The notes beneath the pieces were generated by a model. The model searched no databases and was not told the DNA's origin. It was given only the letters and a program-made list of their open reading frames with translations. The position numbers and the translations under genes were made by a program. Shown here one piece after another: positions 11,581-22,804 of a stretch of DNA of 64,000 nucleotides (positions within the stretch are counted from its first letter, which is position 1; each line of letters starts with the position of its first letter). This stretch comes from Symbiodinium natans. Lineage: Eukaryota; Sar; Dinophyceae; Suessiales; Symbiodiniaceae. The stretch spans positions 2,290,972-2,354,971 of the forward strand of contig CAJNDS010001112.1 in assembly GCA_905221605.1 (NCBI GenBank), given 5' to 3'.

Positions 11581-12173
11581 GGGGTTTTCTGGGGTGAGGG
11601 ATGAGGCCTAAGGAAAGAAGGGCTTGAGGGGTTTTGGGGGGGTTTGGGTTTAGGGGACTGTCGGGGTTTAGGAGAATTTGGGAGACAAGGGGTTTAGGGT
11701 TAGGGTTTAGGGTTTAGGGTTGGGGTTTGGGGTTTGGGGTTTGGGGTTTGGGGTTTGGGGTTTGGGGGAATTTAGGGGTTTTGGGTTTAGGGATGTAGTG
11801 GCGTTAAGGTCATCCTCCGTAGAAAAGAGTCCAGAATCCGAAGCAGCAGGCGTTTGGCGGCTAGCCCCTCCCAAAGAATCCTAAGTACCTATATGGGGAC
11901 ACTCACCTTAACCATAATAGTCATTCCTATTGTAGAAACCCCTACTTTGTACTATGTAGGTACTCAGGACCCTTTGCCCCTTCGGCCCTGAGCCCAATAC
12001 CCCCACGGGGCTCCTACGTTCCTACGCCCAAGATCTCAGCAGAGACACCACAGCCCCGGAACAACCAAAGTGAAAGCCATCAGATACCCTAAACCCTAAA
12101 CCCTGAACCCTAAACCCTGAACCCTGAACCCTGAACCCTGAACCCTGAAACCTAAACCTAAACCCTAAACCGC

Positions 12174-12296
12174 CCGGCAGAGGCCAGCTCGATGACCTGC
12201 AACAACCCAGATTGCCAAGCCCTGAAGCCTGAGGAGATGGGGGTCAGGGCTGTGCAGTCTAGGGAGTCTCCAGGGTTTGCAGTTCAGGGTCCCTAA
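12174..12296 (+). CDS. C-N-x-x-x-C module exon candidate
   Basis: Reads EASSMTCNNPDCQALKPEEM and continues to a stop formed by CCCTAA. It shares SSM-x-C with the 9.9 kb exon and C-N-x(n)-C with several others. Confidence 0.4.
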   Translation, partial: PAEASSMTCNNPDCQALKPEEMGVRAVQSRESPGFAVQGP

Positions 12297-12485
12297 ACCC
12301 TAAACACTAAACCCTAAACCCTAAACCCCAAAGGGCCCCAAGCATCGCAACCCCCAAGCAGCAGCGGACGTCATGGACGTCGGAACCCGCTCCCTAAGCC
12401 GATCGCGGTCGGCTCAGCCCGAAGCCCTAAACCAAGTAAACCGGGCTTAGGGAGTTTTAGGCGCTTAGGGTTTAGGGTTTAGGGA

Positions 12486-12630
12486 TACTTGGAGGTTCAT
12501 GGTACTTACTAACCAATTATTACTGTACTTCTACCTGTACTTATAACCATATTAGGGCACTTTAAGGGGCTTATAAAGGGGTAATAAGTAGAGTTGTAAT
12601 TGGTTAATAAGTACCATGGACCTCCAAGTA
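12486..12630 (+). mobile_element. Family F palindromic element
   Basis: TACTTGGAGGTTCATGGTAC and GTACCATGGACCTCCAAGTA ends, opposed TTACTAACCAATTATTA arms. Confidence 0.7.
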
Positions 12631-12631
12631 T

Positions 12632-12694
12632 GACCCTAAGTGTCCAAGCAGGGCGGAGACAGTGGCCGAAACGGCCCTGGTGTATAGGATGCAC
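12632..12694 (+). CDS. Short exon candidate bracketed by two MITE-like elements
   Basis: Reads DPKCPSRAETVAETALVYRM with the family F element ending at 12630 and the family B element starting at 12697. The unique sequence is only the interval between them. Confidence 0.35.
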
Positions 12695-12696
12695 CC

Positions 12697-12835
12697 CCAA
12701 AGAGCCCAATATCTCTTAATTTATGCACGATTTTCGAAAAAAAAGGGGTTACCTTGGGGGTCTTTGTTATAAGGGAATCCATACTTAATCTGATTTAAAG
12801 CATATTCTTTTGTTAAGGGGTATTGGGCTCTTTGG
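12697..12835 (+). mobile_element. Family B MITE copy
   Basis: CCAAAGAGCCCAATATCTCT and GGGGTATTGGGCTCTTTGG ends; interior carries a foreign-looking GAAAAAAAAGGGG stretch. Confidence 0.6.
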
Positions 12836-13975
12836 ACTCTTTTCTAAATTATCCTTAGTCCAAAAAGGTATTGTACATATAATCCCAAAGGTCATGTTTC
12901 TAGCATACTGCACAACAGAATTTCCCCAAACCCGAAACCCGAAACCCAAAACCCCAAGCACTAAGCCCTAAGCCCTAAACCAAGCCCCGCATCAGCAACC
13001 AACATCCACACAGAACCACGCGTGCTTCCTCAGGAGAAAGAAATAGGAATTCCGTTCTGGAAGGGAAGGCCGCGGACTCACCCGCTTGCACTTCTGGGTT
13101 AGGGTGTAAACCCGAAACCCGAAACCTGAAACCCTTATCCAAGGTTTAGGGCTCCAGTCCTGGCTCTGAGCTTCCAGGTTCAAAGGGCAACAAGGGTTTA
13201 GGGTTTAGGGTTTAGGGTTTAGGGTTTAGGGTTTATAAGGGTTTAGGGTTTAGGGTTTAGGGGCTGTTGGGGAGCCGTGTTAGGTAGGGTTTAGGGTTAA
13301 GGGTTTGGGGTGTTGTTGATACGGCTGTTGGGGGCCAGGCAATGCTGCATTTGTTTTTTTGTTCTTGCGCAGCTCAGTTCTGCTGCCATGTGTCCATTCT
13401 GCTTTGAAGGGTTTAGGGTTTAGCGTTTAGGGTTTAGGGTTTAGGGTTTAGGGTTAGGGTTGAAGCAAATCATCATGAAGGAACCAGGGAATCATGGACA
13501 TAATGTGCTTGCTGGCTGCGGCTTGCGCGCGCATGCCGAACCGTACCACGCCATGCGCCGGCCCTAAGCAATAAACCCTAAACCCTCTTTGCGTCCCAAA
13601 AGGATGGGGTGGCAAGAAAGCGCCGTTCAAGAAGCTGATGCATGCTTAAAAGGCTTACGTCTCAATGTGGGGATCTCATGCCTAGTATACTTCCGGGTTA
13701 GGTGCATGTGCCGGACCTTAAAGCATGGCCCTTAACCACATCTAACCTATCTGAATTTCTGCGAGGTGCGACGAAAAGGAAAACATCAGACGCGCAGAGA
13801 AGCTGGCTTCCAAAGCCTTGGGCAAGGACGCGGGCGCCAGATCCTGCTGCGTTGGCGACCCCAAGCGCTTTTAAAGCCCGAAAAACTGAAAAACAAACCC
13901 TACAAGCATCTGTAAACCCTAAACCCAAGCAAGGATTGTTCAGGGCAACCCGTGTTCATCCGGGATCTAGATGGT

Positions 13976-14068
13976 GATTTCTCTAGATTCGGGTCCCCTT
14001 TTGGATCCTTATTATAAGGCGGCCCCCTCTTATTTAGGGTGCCCAGAAAGGGACCATAAGTTTGGCTT
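13976..14068 (+). mobile_element. Family G element, diverged
   Basis: TCGGGTCCCCTTTTGGATCC and TGCCCAGAAAGGGACCATAA resemble the 22.3 kb copy in inverse order. Confidence 0.5.
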
Positions 14069-14182
14069 AGGAGACTACCCATATGCTAGTGAGGACGAGG
14101 TGGAGAACCACGTTGTGGTGGACAAGGACTTGGATGCAACTCTCCGCTGGTGCACAATGTGAGGGTCCGCTCATGGCACTGC

Positions 14183-14294
14183 CCTGAGGACGTATCATGA
14201 ACCCTAACAGGGTTTATGGTTCATATACTTAAGTAGGGATTATAGTACTATGGGGTACATGGCCCCCGATTTTGGGTTCATGTGGTCCCCAAGG
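14183..14294 (+). mobile_element. Family A MITE copy
   Basis: Ends CCTGAGGACG and GGTCCCCAAGG, with inner GGTTTATGGTTCATATAC and GATTTTGGGTTCATGTGGT arms typical of the family. Confidence 0.6.
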
Positions 14295-14576
14295 TATACC
14301 TGTGCACGAAGGTGCCCCAAACATCCCCAAAACCCAGATGTTTGACGGTGCTTGTGTGCTTGAGCACCAAGGTACGCAAGGGAACTAGAACGACCATAAG
14401 CCCCAAACCCTAAACCCCAAACCTTCGAGCGACTGCTAGATTGGTGGCAACAAAATCCCAAACCTTAAGCCCCTAACCCTAAACCCTGAACCCTTAACCG
14501 TTAACCCTAAACCCTAAACCCTAAACCCTAGACCTTATATAACCCTAAACCCTAAACCCTAAGCCTTTGGAGCCAG

Positions 14577-14682
14577 GAGCTTCTGGAAAACAACGCCAAG
14601 TGTGTGGACTCCCCCAACTGCAAGCCAAATCCTAACGGAGGCCCGTATCCTGGTTGCACAAGCCTCTATTTTGGTCCATGGT
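14577..14682 (+). CDS. Cys-rich exon candidate (PNGGPYPGC)
   Basis: Starts at a GAGCCAG acceptor and reads ELLENNAKCVDSPNCKPNPN then GGPYPGCTSLYFGPW before a heptamer block. Bracketed by CCCTAAA and TTTAGGG. Cys spacing is like the 10.75 kb exon (FCDSP versus CVDSP). Family not identified. Confidence 0.5.
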
Positions 14683-14699
14683 TTAGTTAGGGTTCAGGG

Positions 14700-14800
14700 T
14701 TTAGGGTTAGTAGGGAATGAGGGAATGAGGGGCCTATATATACCCTTTCAGGGATTCTGTAGGGCCCTCATTCCCTCATTCCCTACTAAAAACCAGCCAG
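14700..14800 (+). mobile_element. Family D MITE copy with the left end disrupted by heptamers
   Basis: AGTAGGGAATGAGGGAATGA and the full right end CCTACTAAAAACCAGCCAG are present; a TTAGGG/TTTAGGG run replaces the outer left arm. Confidence 0.6.
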
Positions 14801-14805
14801 CCAAG

Positions 14806-14950
14806 TCCATGTACCTATGTAGGATATACTTGGGCCTTAAAGGGTTCCTCGGGTTTAGGGCCTAGGGTTTAGAGTTTAGTGGCTTAGGCTTCGGAGGCCT
14901 TAAAGGGTTCCTACATAGTATATACTACCTAGGCATATGGGCCCTTAGGG
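14806..14950 (+). mobile_element. Family E element with internal heptamers
   Basis: AAGTCCATGTACCTATGTAG and TACTTGGGCCTTAAAGGGTT on the left, AAAGGGTTCCTACATAGTAT on the right, with heptamer-like sequence in the middle. Confidence 0.5.
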
Positions 14951-14987
14951 AAGCCCTGCCCGACGCAAGGACCGTTATCCCTTTTTC

Positions 14988-15018
<31 letters not shown>

Positions 15019-15128
15019 TACTGTTTTCTTGGGTCCCCTGAACCCTAAACCCTAAACCCTAAACCCTAAACCCTAAACCCTAAACCCTGATGCGGAAGGG
15101 TAATCTGTGAGAGACCTCCAATATGCAG

Positions 15129-15231
15129 CAACTCCCATGCGATGATCATGGGCTGCCTGAGCATCCCAGCAGCTGAGGTATTGCAGCAGACAGTATGGCG
15201 GTGTCTGCACGCCGCAGGAAGCCGAGTTTGA
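15129..15231 (+). CDS. C-terminal exon candidate
   Basis: After AATATGCAG the frame reads SNSHAMIMGCLSIPAAEVLQ then QTVWRCLHAAGSRV and TGA, before any heptamer repeat. The natural stop and helix-like composition argue for a terminal exon. Confidence 0.4.
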
Positions 15232-15767
15232 GCATGGGTTGTTGGGGACCCTAGAAGCCCTAAACCCTAAACCTGGCCCTAGACCCTAGAAGCCCTAAAC
15301 CCTATCAACCACTTAACTTGAGCCATGGGAGATGCTGCCCTTTTGCCGTTCCCTAGCCTCAAGTGTTCGGTAGTAGAGCTCTGATATCAACTCAGCCAAT
15401 CAGAAGCCCCGTGCAGCAGTCCCTAGACGGCTGGCGAAACATGGGGCTTTACGAAAAAAAGCGTCCCTTAAATACTAATAGTGTCCCCCAAATCGTCTAA
15501 TTCCCTTATTTTGAAGACCCCCATAAGGTACCGCTATTATGGTAAAGTCCCACATCCATCCCACATCCCTACACCTTCTGCGCTGAGGTTGTAGCTTTGC
15601 TTCTTGCTGCCATACGCTTGAGGTGCTTCATTCCAGGGACCGTTGAGCCCTTCCTGGACCCAGACCATACCCCGACATGCCCGCCGCGTGCCTAGTGAGT
15701 GCCTCTTTGACTCTCTGCTGTACAAGAGGGGCACGGCCAACTCAGCGGTACACTTGCAATCTTGTGT

Positions 15768-15979
15768 ATATGTATATATATATATATTTATTTATTTATA
15801 ACAGGTGTTATATGTGTGTATACGTGCATACATGTAATCTACAAAGACATTGTATAGCTTACTAGGTATTACACATTGTATACTACTATATATATATATA
15901 TATTTATTTATTTATTTATAGTATATTGTTGTAAATGTGTATACATGTACATACATATATATATATATGTAAATATTTA

Positions 15980-16020
<41 letters not shown>
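15768..16020 (+). repeat. TA/TATT low-complexity region
   Basis: Repeated TATATA tracts; two of them are followed by similar text (TATTTATTTATTTATA), so part of the segment is a duplicated unit. Confidence 0.9.
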
Positions 16021-16516
16021 ACATACTGACAACCCAACCAGCTGCTGAATCGTCGCATGTCCAAGGTTTTCCATTCTGGAAGAGATTGGTGGTGCTGCTG
16101 CCGCAAACACTAAGTGCCACCTGTTTGATGTATGGAGGGTGACATGACTTGCATAATTTACTAGTGTAGGGGTCGGAACAATGGTCTACTAGAACAACCC
16201 CCAAAACCCGCGGTTGCGGCCTGCTGGGTCGTGGGTAGAAGAATGTGCATGTCAAGCCATGGCCACCAAAGGCAGAACCACCCACAAACCTTCCTGTAGA
16301 GTTGCATGTCTCTCTTCTGCTGCCGATCAGGCAAGTCGAAAAGTGCTGGAGATCTTTGTTGCTTGTATGGCGTCGACGGTGGCTGCGACAAATCGTTCTC
16401 CGACGGACCCGCCATTCACAAAATTGGATTGAACTCTGCTGCACACATATGTACATATACATATGTAATCGCATGTGTGTGTGCGTGTCATTGCCATGCC
16501 GATGGTGTATCTTCAT
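15977..16516 (-). other. Heptamer-poor segment with overlapping frames on both strands
   Basis: Long frames exist on both strands (minus strand with LCKSCHPPYIKQVALSVCGS; plus strand in two frames). None has splice support or a known domain. Part of the frame is TA microsatellite. It may contain an exon, but I cannot choose a strand. Confidence 0.25.
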
Positions 16517-16912
16517 GCTTAATTTTCTGTGTTTCCAGCAGCTCTTGGCAAGTCACCGCGTCTTGCATCCATATGCTGTTCGTCACCCCGGAACTGTCTG
16601 GCTGCACCCTGCAAGCCCCTTCGAAGAGAAAACAAACACCACGCATGATCAGCCGACATCTGAAAGTCCCCGATGCTCGGCAGGATACAACGCTGAGCTG
16701 TCACTGGAAGGCCACGCAGACTTGTCATGGCATTCCCTAAACCGCTCCAGGTCACATAAACCCCAACAACTCCTTTTAACGCTATATCAACCCGCTACAA
16801 AAGCCATAAAAACCGTAGAAAACCCACTACAAAATTCCTTGTATTCTGCTTAGGTGCTGAGTCGGCAGCGATTGAGCTTCTGAGAACCCTAAACCCAAAA
16901 CCCTAAACCTTG

Positions 16913-17161
16913 ATGTTGGTCCTCCCTGCCATAGCCCCGTGGAGCAGTGCCAGGCGGGTGACAAAAACAGACCTAAACTCTAAACCTGAGAGAATCTTGT
17001 TTGAAGAGGGTATAGAATTGCAAGCCGTGTTCCCCGAAACACACTCAGCCGGCAAGTCTTTCCCTGGGGCTTTAAGACTTCAAATCATACCCTACTGTGG
17101 GGACCCTGCCTGGGTCTCGAGCTACCTGTTCTTCTTTGAAGCATCAGGGTGGAGGGTTTAG
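16913..17161 (+). CDS. Unrecognised 82-codon frame
   Basis: ATG-started frame starting just right of a CCCTAAA block and ending at a TAG in a short heptamer stretch. Includes FEEGIELQAVFPETHSAGKS and YCGDPAWVSSYLFFFEASGW. Composition is protein-like; no domain recognised. Confidence 0.3.
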   Translation: MLVLPAIAPWSSARRVTKTDLNSKPERILFEEGIELQAVFPETHSAGKSFPGALRLQIIPYCGDPAWVSSYLFFFEASGWRV

Positions 17162-17516
17162 GGTCCTAGTTATCGTTATGGTGCTGATTTAGCGTGTGAC
17201 GCACGCGAGCTCTTTTTTCAGCTTGGTACATCTGAGGCTTTCATTCCATTCCCGAATCGCAGTTCCCTCACCGCTTTGCAGGCTTCTTGGGAATTATGTC
17301 CTGGGCGCACAAGGACACGGTTTGGGTTGAGGGCTTATAGGGCTTGGGGACAAGGGTTTGGCGAGAGCCCTGGAGCAAAACGGGAGGGGAATGGGATTTC
17401 GAGCCCGAAACATGTAGGGTGACATCATCGCGTTCTGCGCCATGGCTGGTGGCCAGGACCCGGTATTGCGTGTCGCCCTAGCCCCCAAATCCTAAACCCT
17501 AAACCCTAAACGCTCT

Positions 17517-17600
17517 AGTCCTCCCGTGGTTTCTAGTTCGGAGGGCCCACATGAGATGTGTCGAGTCGTCGGCGCCATCAGTGGGGCCCACCCAGCTGTT
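17517..17600 (+). CDS. Exon candidate between CCCTAAA and TTTAGGG blocks
   Basis: Open frame SPPVVSSSEGPHEMCRVVGA then ISGAHPAV, ending at a heptamer-derived TAG. Confidence 0.3.
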
Positions 17601-17668
17601 AGGGTTTAGGGTTTAGGGTTTAGGGTTTAGGGTACATCCTCACTCGTTGATTAGACCTTGGTTTTGCA

Positions 17669-17864
17669 GTTTTTGTTACCTTTTTGTGAAGTGACGAAGG
17701 AGGACACGGATGGTGGGTCTCACTGCTCAAACCTTGGGTGTAGGGCAGTTACAGTACAGGCACGACGAAGCTTGAGAAAGTCGACTTTTTCTAGAGCGGG
17801 GTCAACGGCACGTGCGCTCTTGGAGCAGCGTTTCAATAGTCGGGGGGCAACTTGGGGTGCTTAG
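17669..17864 (+). CDS. Exon candidate after a TTTTGCAG acceptor
   Basis: After GGTTTTGCAG the frame reads FLLPFCEVTKEDTDGGSHCS and stays open for about 60 codons, ending in TAG next to a heptamer block. Serine and arginine are frequent. Not recognised. Confidence 0.3.
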
Positions 17865-18283
17865 GGTTTAGGGTTTGGGGTTTAGGGGAACAAGCAGTCC
17901 GGCGAAGTTGGCCTAGACAGATCCTCGGAGGCCTTTCACAGATGGGTGCTTGGGTGCTATGCTCTTGTGTTGTGCGTACGGTGCTTGGGTCGAGATGCGA
18001 AGGGACTTTCCAGGGGTTTAAGGAACATGCATTAGGGCGAACCGGCCAGAAGCGAACGACTTCGGTGAAGTTTTGATTTCGACTTTGACTTGGACACGAT
18101 TCCCACTGGTGAGTAAATCTGGTGACTTTAGTCATGATGTGTTTCTTCGGTGGGGGGATCGGTCGGGGTCCCTTGTGCGAATCCGAGATATGGAAACCAC
18201 GACTGTTCCCTGCGGAGTGATCCCAGAGGGGGTCTGCTAGGCGGGTGGCAAAAAAACCCTAAACGCTAAACCCTAAACTGTGC

Positions 18284-18370
18284 ATGGGCACCCAGGATCC
18301 TGCGCAGATGGTCAACTTTGCCAAGAAGTGGATCCAGGAGCAGGGTCTTTCCTCCCGCCAACGCGCGTAG
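18284..18370 (+). CDS. C-terminal exon candidate
   Basis: Reads MGTQDPAQMVNFAKKWIQEQ then GLSSRQRA and TAG. Directly preceded by CCCTAAA units; CACCCAG and GCGCAG inside are possible acceptors. Strong amphipathic-helix composition. Confidence 0.45.
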   Translation: MGTQDPAQMVNFAKKWIQEQGLSSRQRA

Positions 18371-18756
18371 TCAACAAACATGCTCCAAGTGCTACAGGCT
18401 TTTGAGGAAAAGCGTGTGCGACTGCTCATCAGGTGGTCTGCTTCCAAAACCTCCCCCCTAAATCCCTGACAAAAATATGGGGCCTCATAGGCACACCTCT
18501 AGAGGGTGTTCATCTGTGTGTGCATATAGTATGTATATGCACGTTACAGATACATATACGTATGTATACGCGTTATTGCAGTCAAGAAAACAGTCCTACT
18601 AGGATTATAGCTCTAGGAATCAGTGCTGGCTGTGACCCCATCTTCAATGCACACCAAGAAGTCGCTAACCCCTAAACCCGAAACCCTAAACCCGAAACCC
18701 TGAACCCTAAGCCCTAAGCCCTAAGCCCTCCAGCCTTGCTGCGTTCGACCCTCAAC

Positions 18757-18881
18757 TTGGGATGTTCCGCCGTATACTTACAGCTCCTTAATAGGGTTTT
18801 GGGTTTAGGGTTTAGGGATTCTGGTACGCCCCCTATTTGGAATCCCTATTCAGGAGTGTTGGTATAAGGGGAACATCCCAA
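18757..18881 (+). mobile_element. Family C MITE with perfect 8-bp duplication and internal heptamers
   Basis: Ends TTGGGATGTTCCG and GGGGAACATCCCAA, flanked by CCCTCAAC at 18749-18756 and 18882-18889. TTTGGGTTTAGGGTTTAGGG interrupts the left arm. Confidence 0.75.
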
Positions 18882-19524
18882 CCCTCAACTCTAAACCGAG
18901 TAAGCTCCATGGCCTGCAGGAGAATTCCGGGACTGTTCTTGACCAGGACCCGCTCTGGCTACAAATAACCAGGGTTTAGTTCAGGGTTCAGGGTTTCCAA
19001 TTCAGTGACATGTGGGAACGGCCATGAAGTGTCCGGCACGAACTTGCTTGGCCTTTGGTCCCATGCCCTCGGGTTGGTCTGCGCAGGACAAGCTCAAAGA
19101 AGAGGTCCAACCCCCGAGCTGTTTAGGGTTTAGGGTCTTCCAGGGACCGACTTACATGGGGTCGCTCTAGTAACCTCGTTCTTAGGTCCCTGGAAGTTCG
19201 GCATTCACGCAGTGCTTTCTCCAGCGGAAACGCTCAAAGCTCCCTCTCGGCCCCCGCGCAGACACTAGAGACCCTGTGCTGCCGAAATGCGCCCTCAGAG
19301 GCTTGGAGGTACATGCCATGACATACCCTTAATGCCCAACTCTACCCCCCCCCCCCCCCCCCCCCCCCTTGCAAGGGCAGGGCTTAGGGTTGAGGGCCCC
19401 TCCGCGCTTGAGGTGTACTGGATGTGGCGGATCCATCCGCCGAAAGCACCACTGCAGGCTAGCCCTAAACCCTAAACCCTAAACCCTGGATAGCCAGTCA
19501 ACTTGGGGTTCCTTGGGCCTCAAC

Positions 19525-19667
19525 CCATAGAGCCCAGTATCCCTCAATTCGGGAATACTGCTTAATTTATATAGGGATCCTTAATTTGATTTAAGGTATA
19601 TTCCTTAATTAACCCTAAACCCTAAACCCTAAACCCCAAACCCTTTAAGGGGTATTGGGCTCTTTGG
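19525..19667 (+). mobile_element. Family B MITE copy interrupted by CCCTAAA units
   Basis: Family B ends are intact, but the right arm CCTTAATTAA is separated from TTTAAGGGGTATTGGG by about five heptamer units (19612-19644). Confidence 0.7.
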
Positions 19668-19697
19668 GAAGGGTTTTACAGGTTGTTGGGTTTCTTG

Positions 19698-19795
19698 GTG
19701 GCCCAGTGGTACCCTTTTCCCTTTTTTTGTTTCAAGGTGCCCATATAAGGTAACCAACCCAACAAAGGGTGCCCTTATTATAGCATGGTTGCTGC
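19698..19795 (+). mobile_element. Family O element
   Basis: TTGGTGGCCCAGTGGTACCC left; AACCAACCC and GGGTGCCCTTATTATAGCAT motif shared with 53.6 and 54.6 kb. Confidence 0.5.
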
Positions 19796-20033
19796 GAACA
19801 GGGTTTAGGCTTACAGGGTTTATGGGAGAACAAACAGCCCGGGTTCCAAAAAGGGTTGGTTCATCCGTAGCCCTAAACCCTAAACCCTAAACCCTAAACC
19901 CGAAACCCTAAACCCTAAACCCTAAACCCTAAACCCTACCCCCCCGTTCTGGAGCGCGAAGCTCGGAGGAATTACGATGATGGAGCCCAAGCAGCCCATT
20001 ATGTCTGTAGTCGACGTGCATATGATGGCCTCC

Positions 20034-20154
20034 CCAAAGAGCCCAATACCCCTTAATTAAGGAATACTCCCTAAAACCTCAACCCTAAACCCTAAACATC
20101 ATCCCTTTGTAATGTAAGGCATATTCCTGAATTAAGGAGTATTGGGCTCTCTGG
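20034..20154 (+). mobile_element. Family B MITE copy interrupted by CCCTAAA units
   Basis: CCAAAGAGCCCAATACCCCT and AGTATTGGGCTCTCTGG ends with AACCCTAAACCCTAAAC in the loop. Confidence 0.65.
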
Positions 20155-20355
20155 GTCATGACCATGGCATATTGAAATCCAGGTCCCTGAGCTCTCCTAG
20201 GATACCCAGTAGCACCCTTCTGCTTTACGATTTTTGTTCGTAACGCAGTTGTTTGTAAACCTAAACCCGGTATCCCAACCCTAAACCCTAACCCTAAACC
20301 CTAAACCCCTTGACCCTTAGCTGAGCTGTTGGTCCGCACCACGTTTGCTTTGCAG

Positions 20356-20397
20356 GCCTGGGAGAAATTCCAGCAGAACCTGAAGGCTGCGATGTGA
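20356..20397 (+). CDS. Terminal exon candidate
   Basis: Good acceptor TTTGCTTTGCAG followed by AWEKFQQNLKAAM and TGA; a TTTAGGG block begins a few bases later and a CCCTAAA block lies upstream. Confidence 0.45.
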   Translation, partial: AWEKFQQNLKAAM

Positions 20398-20567
20398 GCC
20401 GTTTAGGGTTTAGGCTTTCGGGTCTAGGGCTTATATAGGGCTTCTGAGGTTTTCAGGTTCTTTTTTTTCTGTTTGGAGTGAGGGGGGGGGTCCCTCCAAA
20501 AACCCTCAACCCTAAACCCTAAGTTAGAGAACTGTGCTTGCCATAGCAGGTGGATACCTCGCATAGG

Positions 20568-20582
20568 GGGGGGCGGGGGGGG

Positions 20583-20642
<60 letters not shown>
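20568..20642 (+). repeat. Homopolymer G tract
   Basis: About 75 bases almost only G (two single C interruptions on the left). Long G homopolymers are hard to sequence, so the length is uncertain. Confidence 0.9.
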
Positions 20643-21592
20643 CGTGCCCTGTGCGGAAACCCAACAAGCAAAGGGGGCTAGGGTGTAGGGTTTAGGCGGA
20701 GGACTTCGGTAGCAGCACGTGCACGTGAGGGTTTAGGGTTTAGGCCCTTGTCAGAATGCTTGGTGTTTAGGGTTTAGGGTTTAGGGTTTAGGGTTTAGGG
20801 TTTAGGGTTTAGGGGGCTTGGGTCCTGCAGCTTTGTCTGTCAGAATTGTTACAAGATGTTATTCGTGCATGTGTCGGCGCTGCAGCAGGTTTTGTGGCAA
20901 CAGCAAGGGGTGGCAGTACTCCTTGAGATTTTCGATGATTCGCAGACTTCACTTCTACGTAAACTCAGTGCTCCCATGGTGTATACGTCCCAGTGATAGA
21001 TACCCTCAGTTTCGCCTGGTGATGCAACCCTTGCTAAAGGCAAGAAGGCCCTGCTTTCAGGTGGTGCCGGCAGCCTCCTCAGCCCGTGTTTAAAACAGGC
21101 CCTTGTGGTATTTTATTATAAAGTTGTGTTGAAGAAGATCATATTTGGGAATACTTTCAGAGTTTTAAGGGCAGCTGGGACGCGCGTCGTAAAAAGCCCT
21201 CAGTGGTACCTGTAATCCTTTCTTGTTAATCAAGACGTCTAGGGTTTAGGGTTTAGGGGTGTAGGGTTTAGGGTTCATTTGCTAAACCCTTGAAGGGATG
21301 AACAGGGGCACGTTTGATTCCGTGGTTGCATGAGAACGCATCTGAACATGGGAGGAAAGCACTGCCGTCCAGATTGCCTCGACGAGCACGAGCACAAGCA
21401 CTGCCGAGCCGGCCACCACAAAGGAAGGCCCTTAAGGTTCAGGGTTTAGGGTTTCAGCTTCGGGGTTTAGGGTTTTGGGGTTTAGGGTTTTGGGTTTAGG
21501 GTTTAGGGTTTAGGGTTTAGGCTCTTCTGCACCGGGTTGTTGAAGTCGGGTGTTGGAACAATCTGCTCGGTCCCAAAATGTAGGCGGTCTTG

Positions 21593-21631
21593 TGCAACAA
21601 TGGATGCAAATTTTCGGGGCCCAAACCCTAA
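21593..21631 (+). CDS. C-N-N-x-C fragment
   Basis: Reads CNNGCKFSGPKP then TAA from CCCTAA. Short, listed because it repeats the C-N-x-C motif of other exons in this region. Confidence 0.25.
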   Translation, partial: CNNGCKFSGPKP

Positions 21632-22267
21632 CCCTTTAAACCAGTGGGAGCCTAGCTGGCAAGGACTTCCACCTTTGAATCAGCTCCAGAGCGCGTCCCC
21701 CGAACCACCATTGGCTCATAACCCCACGTCGTGCCGCTTGGGTTGGATTTGGGCACTGAGTAGGACAGCCCCTCAACCCTAAACCCTCAACCCTAAACCC
21801 TAAACCCAAAACCCTACCTCGTTTTGTTCGGTGATCCCTCACAAGGGTACCTAGGTGAGGGCACTGGCCTGGTGCGGGGTGGCCGTACCACACGCGCACA
21901 CACACCGGCAGCTAAACTAAGGTACAAAAACAAGTTCAGCGTATCCCTTTTTCGCTGCACGGACTCTAACAGTATCCCCTGAACTCTGTCATAGTGGGGT
22001 AACATTTTACATTTTTATGGGTACTTCAACTCCATAAGGAATAGACATGTAGATTTTTAATACTATCCCAACCATGGACTACATGTGGGGCAAGGCCTTT
22101 AATCTGAAGATATCTGAAGGCACTGTGGCACCTCCCCCCAAGCAAAAAGGGGGGAGGTCGCGCAGCATGTTGCGTCAGAACATTCAGGGGTGGTGCCTTA
22201 GAGTCACAAGATTGTACTCAGGCATGTCCTGACTAAAGCAATTTTGTGTATTTTCATTTTTTTAACT

Positions 22268-22375
22268 AGCGGCCGGCTGTCAAAATTATGATCCCTTTTG
22301 GGGTACCCTAAATATTCGGTGCCGTATTATAATAGGGATCCAAAAAGGGACCATAATTTTGACAACCAGCCATAC
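22268..22375 (+). mobile_element. Family G palindromic element
   Basis: GGCTGTCAAAATTATGATCC and ATAATTTTGACAACCAGCC ends, with CCCTTTTGGGGTACCC and GATCCAAAAAGGGACC arms. Confidence 0.65.
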
Positions 22376-22383
22376 ATGTCTAT

Positions 22384-22412
22384 CTATATATATATATATA
22401 CATACATGTCCA

Positions 22413-22456
<44 letters not shown>
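22384..22456 (+). repeat. TA then CT microsatellite
   Basis: TATATATATA followed by about 20 CT units. Confidence 0.95.
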
Positions 22457-22460
<4 letters not shown>

Positions 22461-22693
22461 TGCTTCCCTTACCCATTCCGTCCTTGTCAACCACAAGCAT
22501 GCATGTCATGAATGATGCATGCCCTGATTCTTGAACGCGGCAGGTGACACCACGTCGGCAGGAGCTGACGCCACCACCTCGGGACAAGGCCCCACAACCC
22601 GACTTCGACTCCGAACCCTTTAGCGATCTAGGGTTTAGGGTTCAGCCCTAAACCCTAAACCCTAAACCCTAAACCCTAAACCCTAAACCCTAA

Positions 22694-22804
22694 ATGTGCA
22701 ACTTCAACCCTGGTTGCTCACATAAGGCTGTCAAGTGGCGAGTCCTGCAAGTTCAGAAGTGCGTCGGAGACTTCTCTCCCCATATGCTACTATTTGCTTA
22801 AGAC
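22694..22804 (+). CDS. C-N-x-x-x-x-C module exon candidate
   Basis: Follows a CCCTAAA block and reads MCNFNPGCSHKAVKWRVLQV then QKCVGDFSPHM, running into a family H element that starts at 22788. Confidence 0.4.

Noticed and set aside
15318-15335. Resemblance to a dinoflagellate spliced-leader remnant (CTTGAGCCATGG)
   Set aside because: Only a partial match to the reverse of the leader end; no full leader sequence was found.
16245-16853. 202-codon plus-strand frame
   Set aside because: It starts at GTG with no ATG support, overlaps equally good frames on both strands, and shows no known motif.
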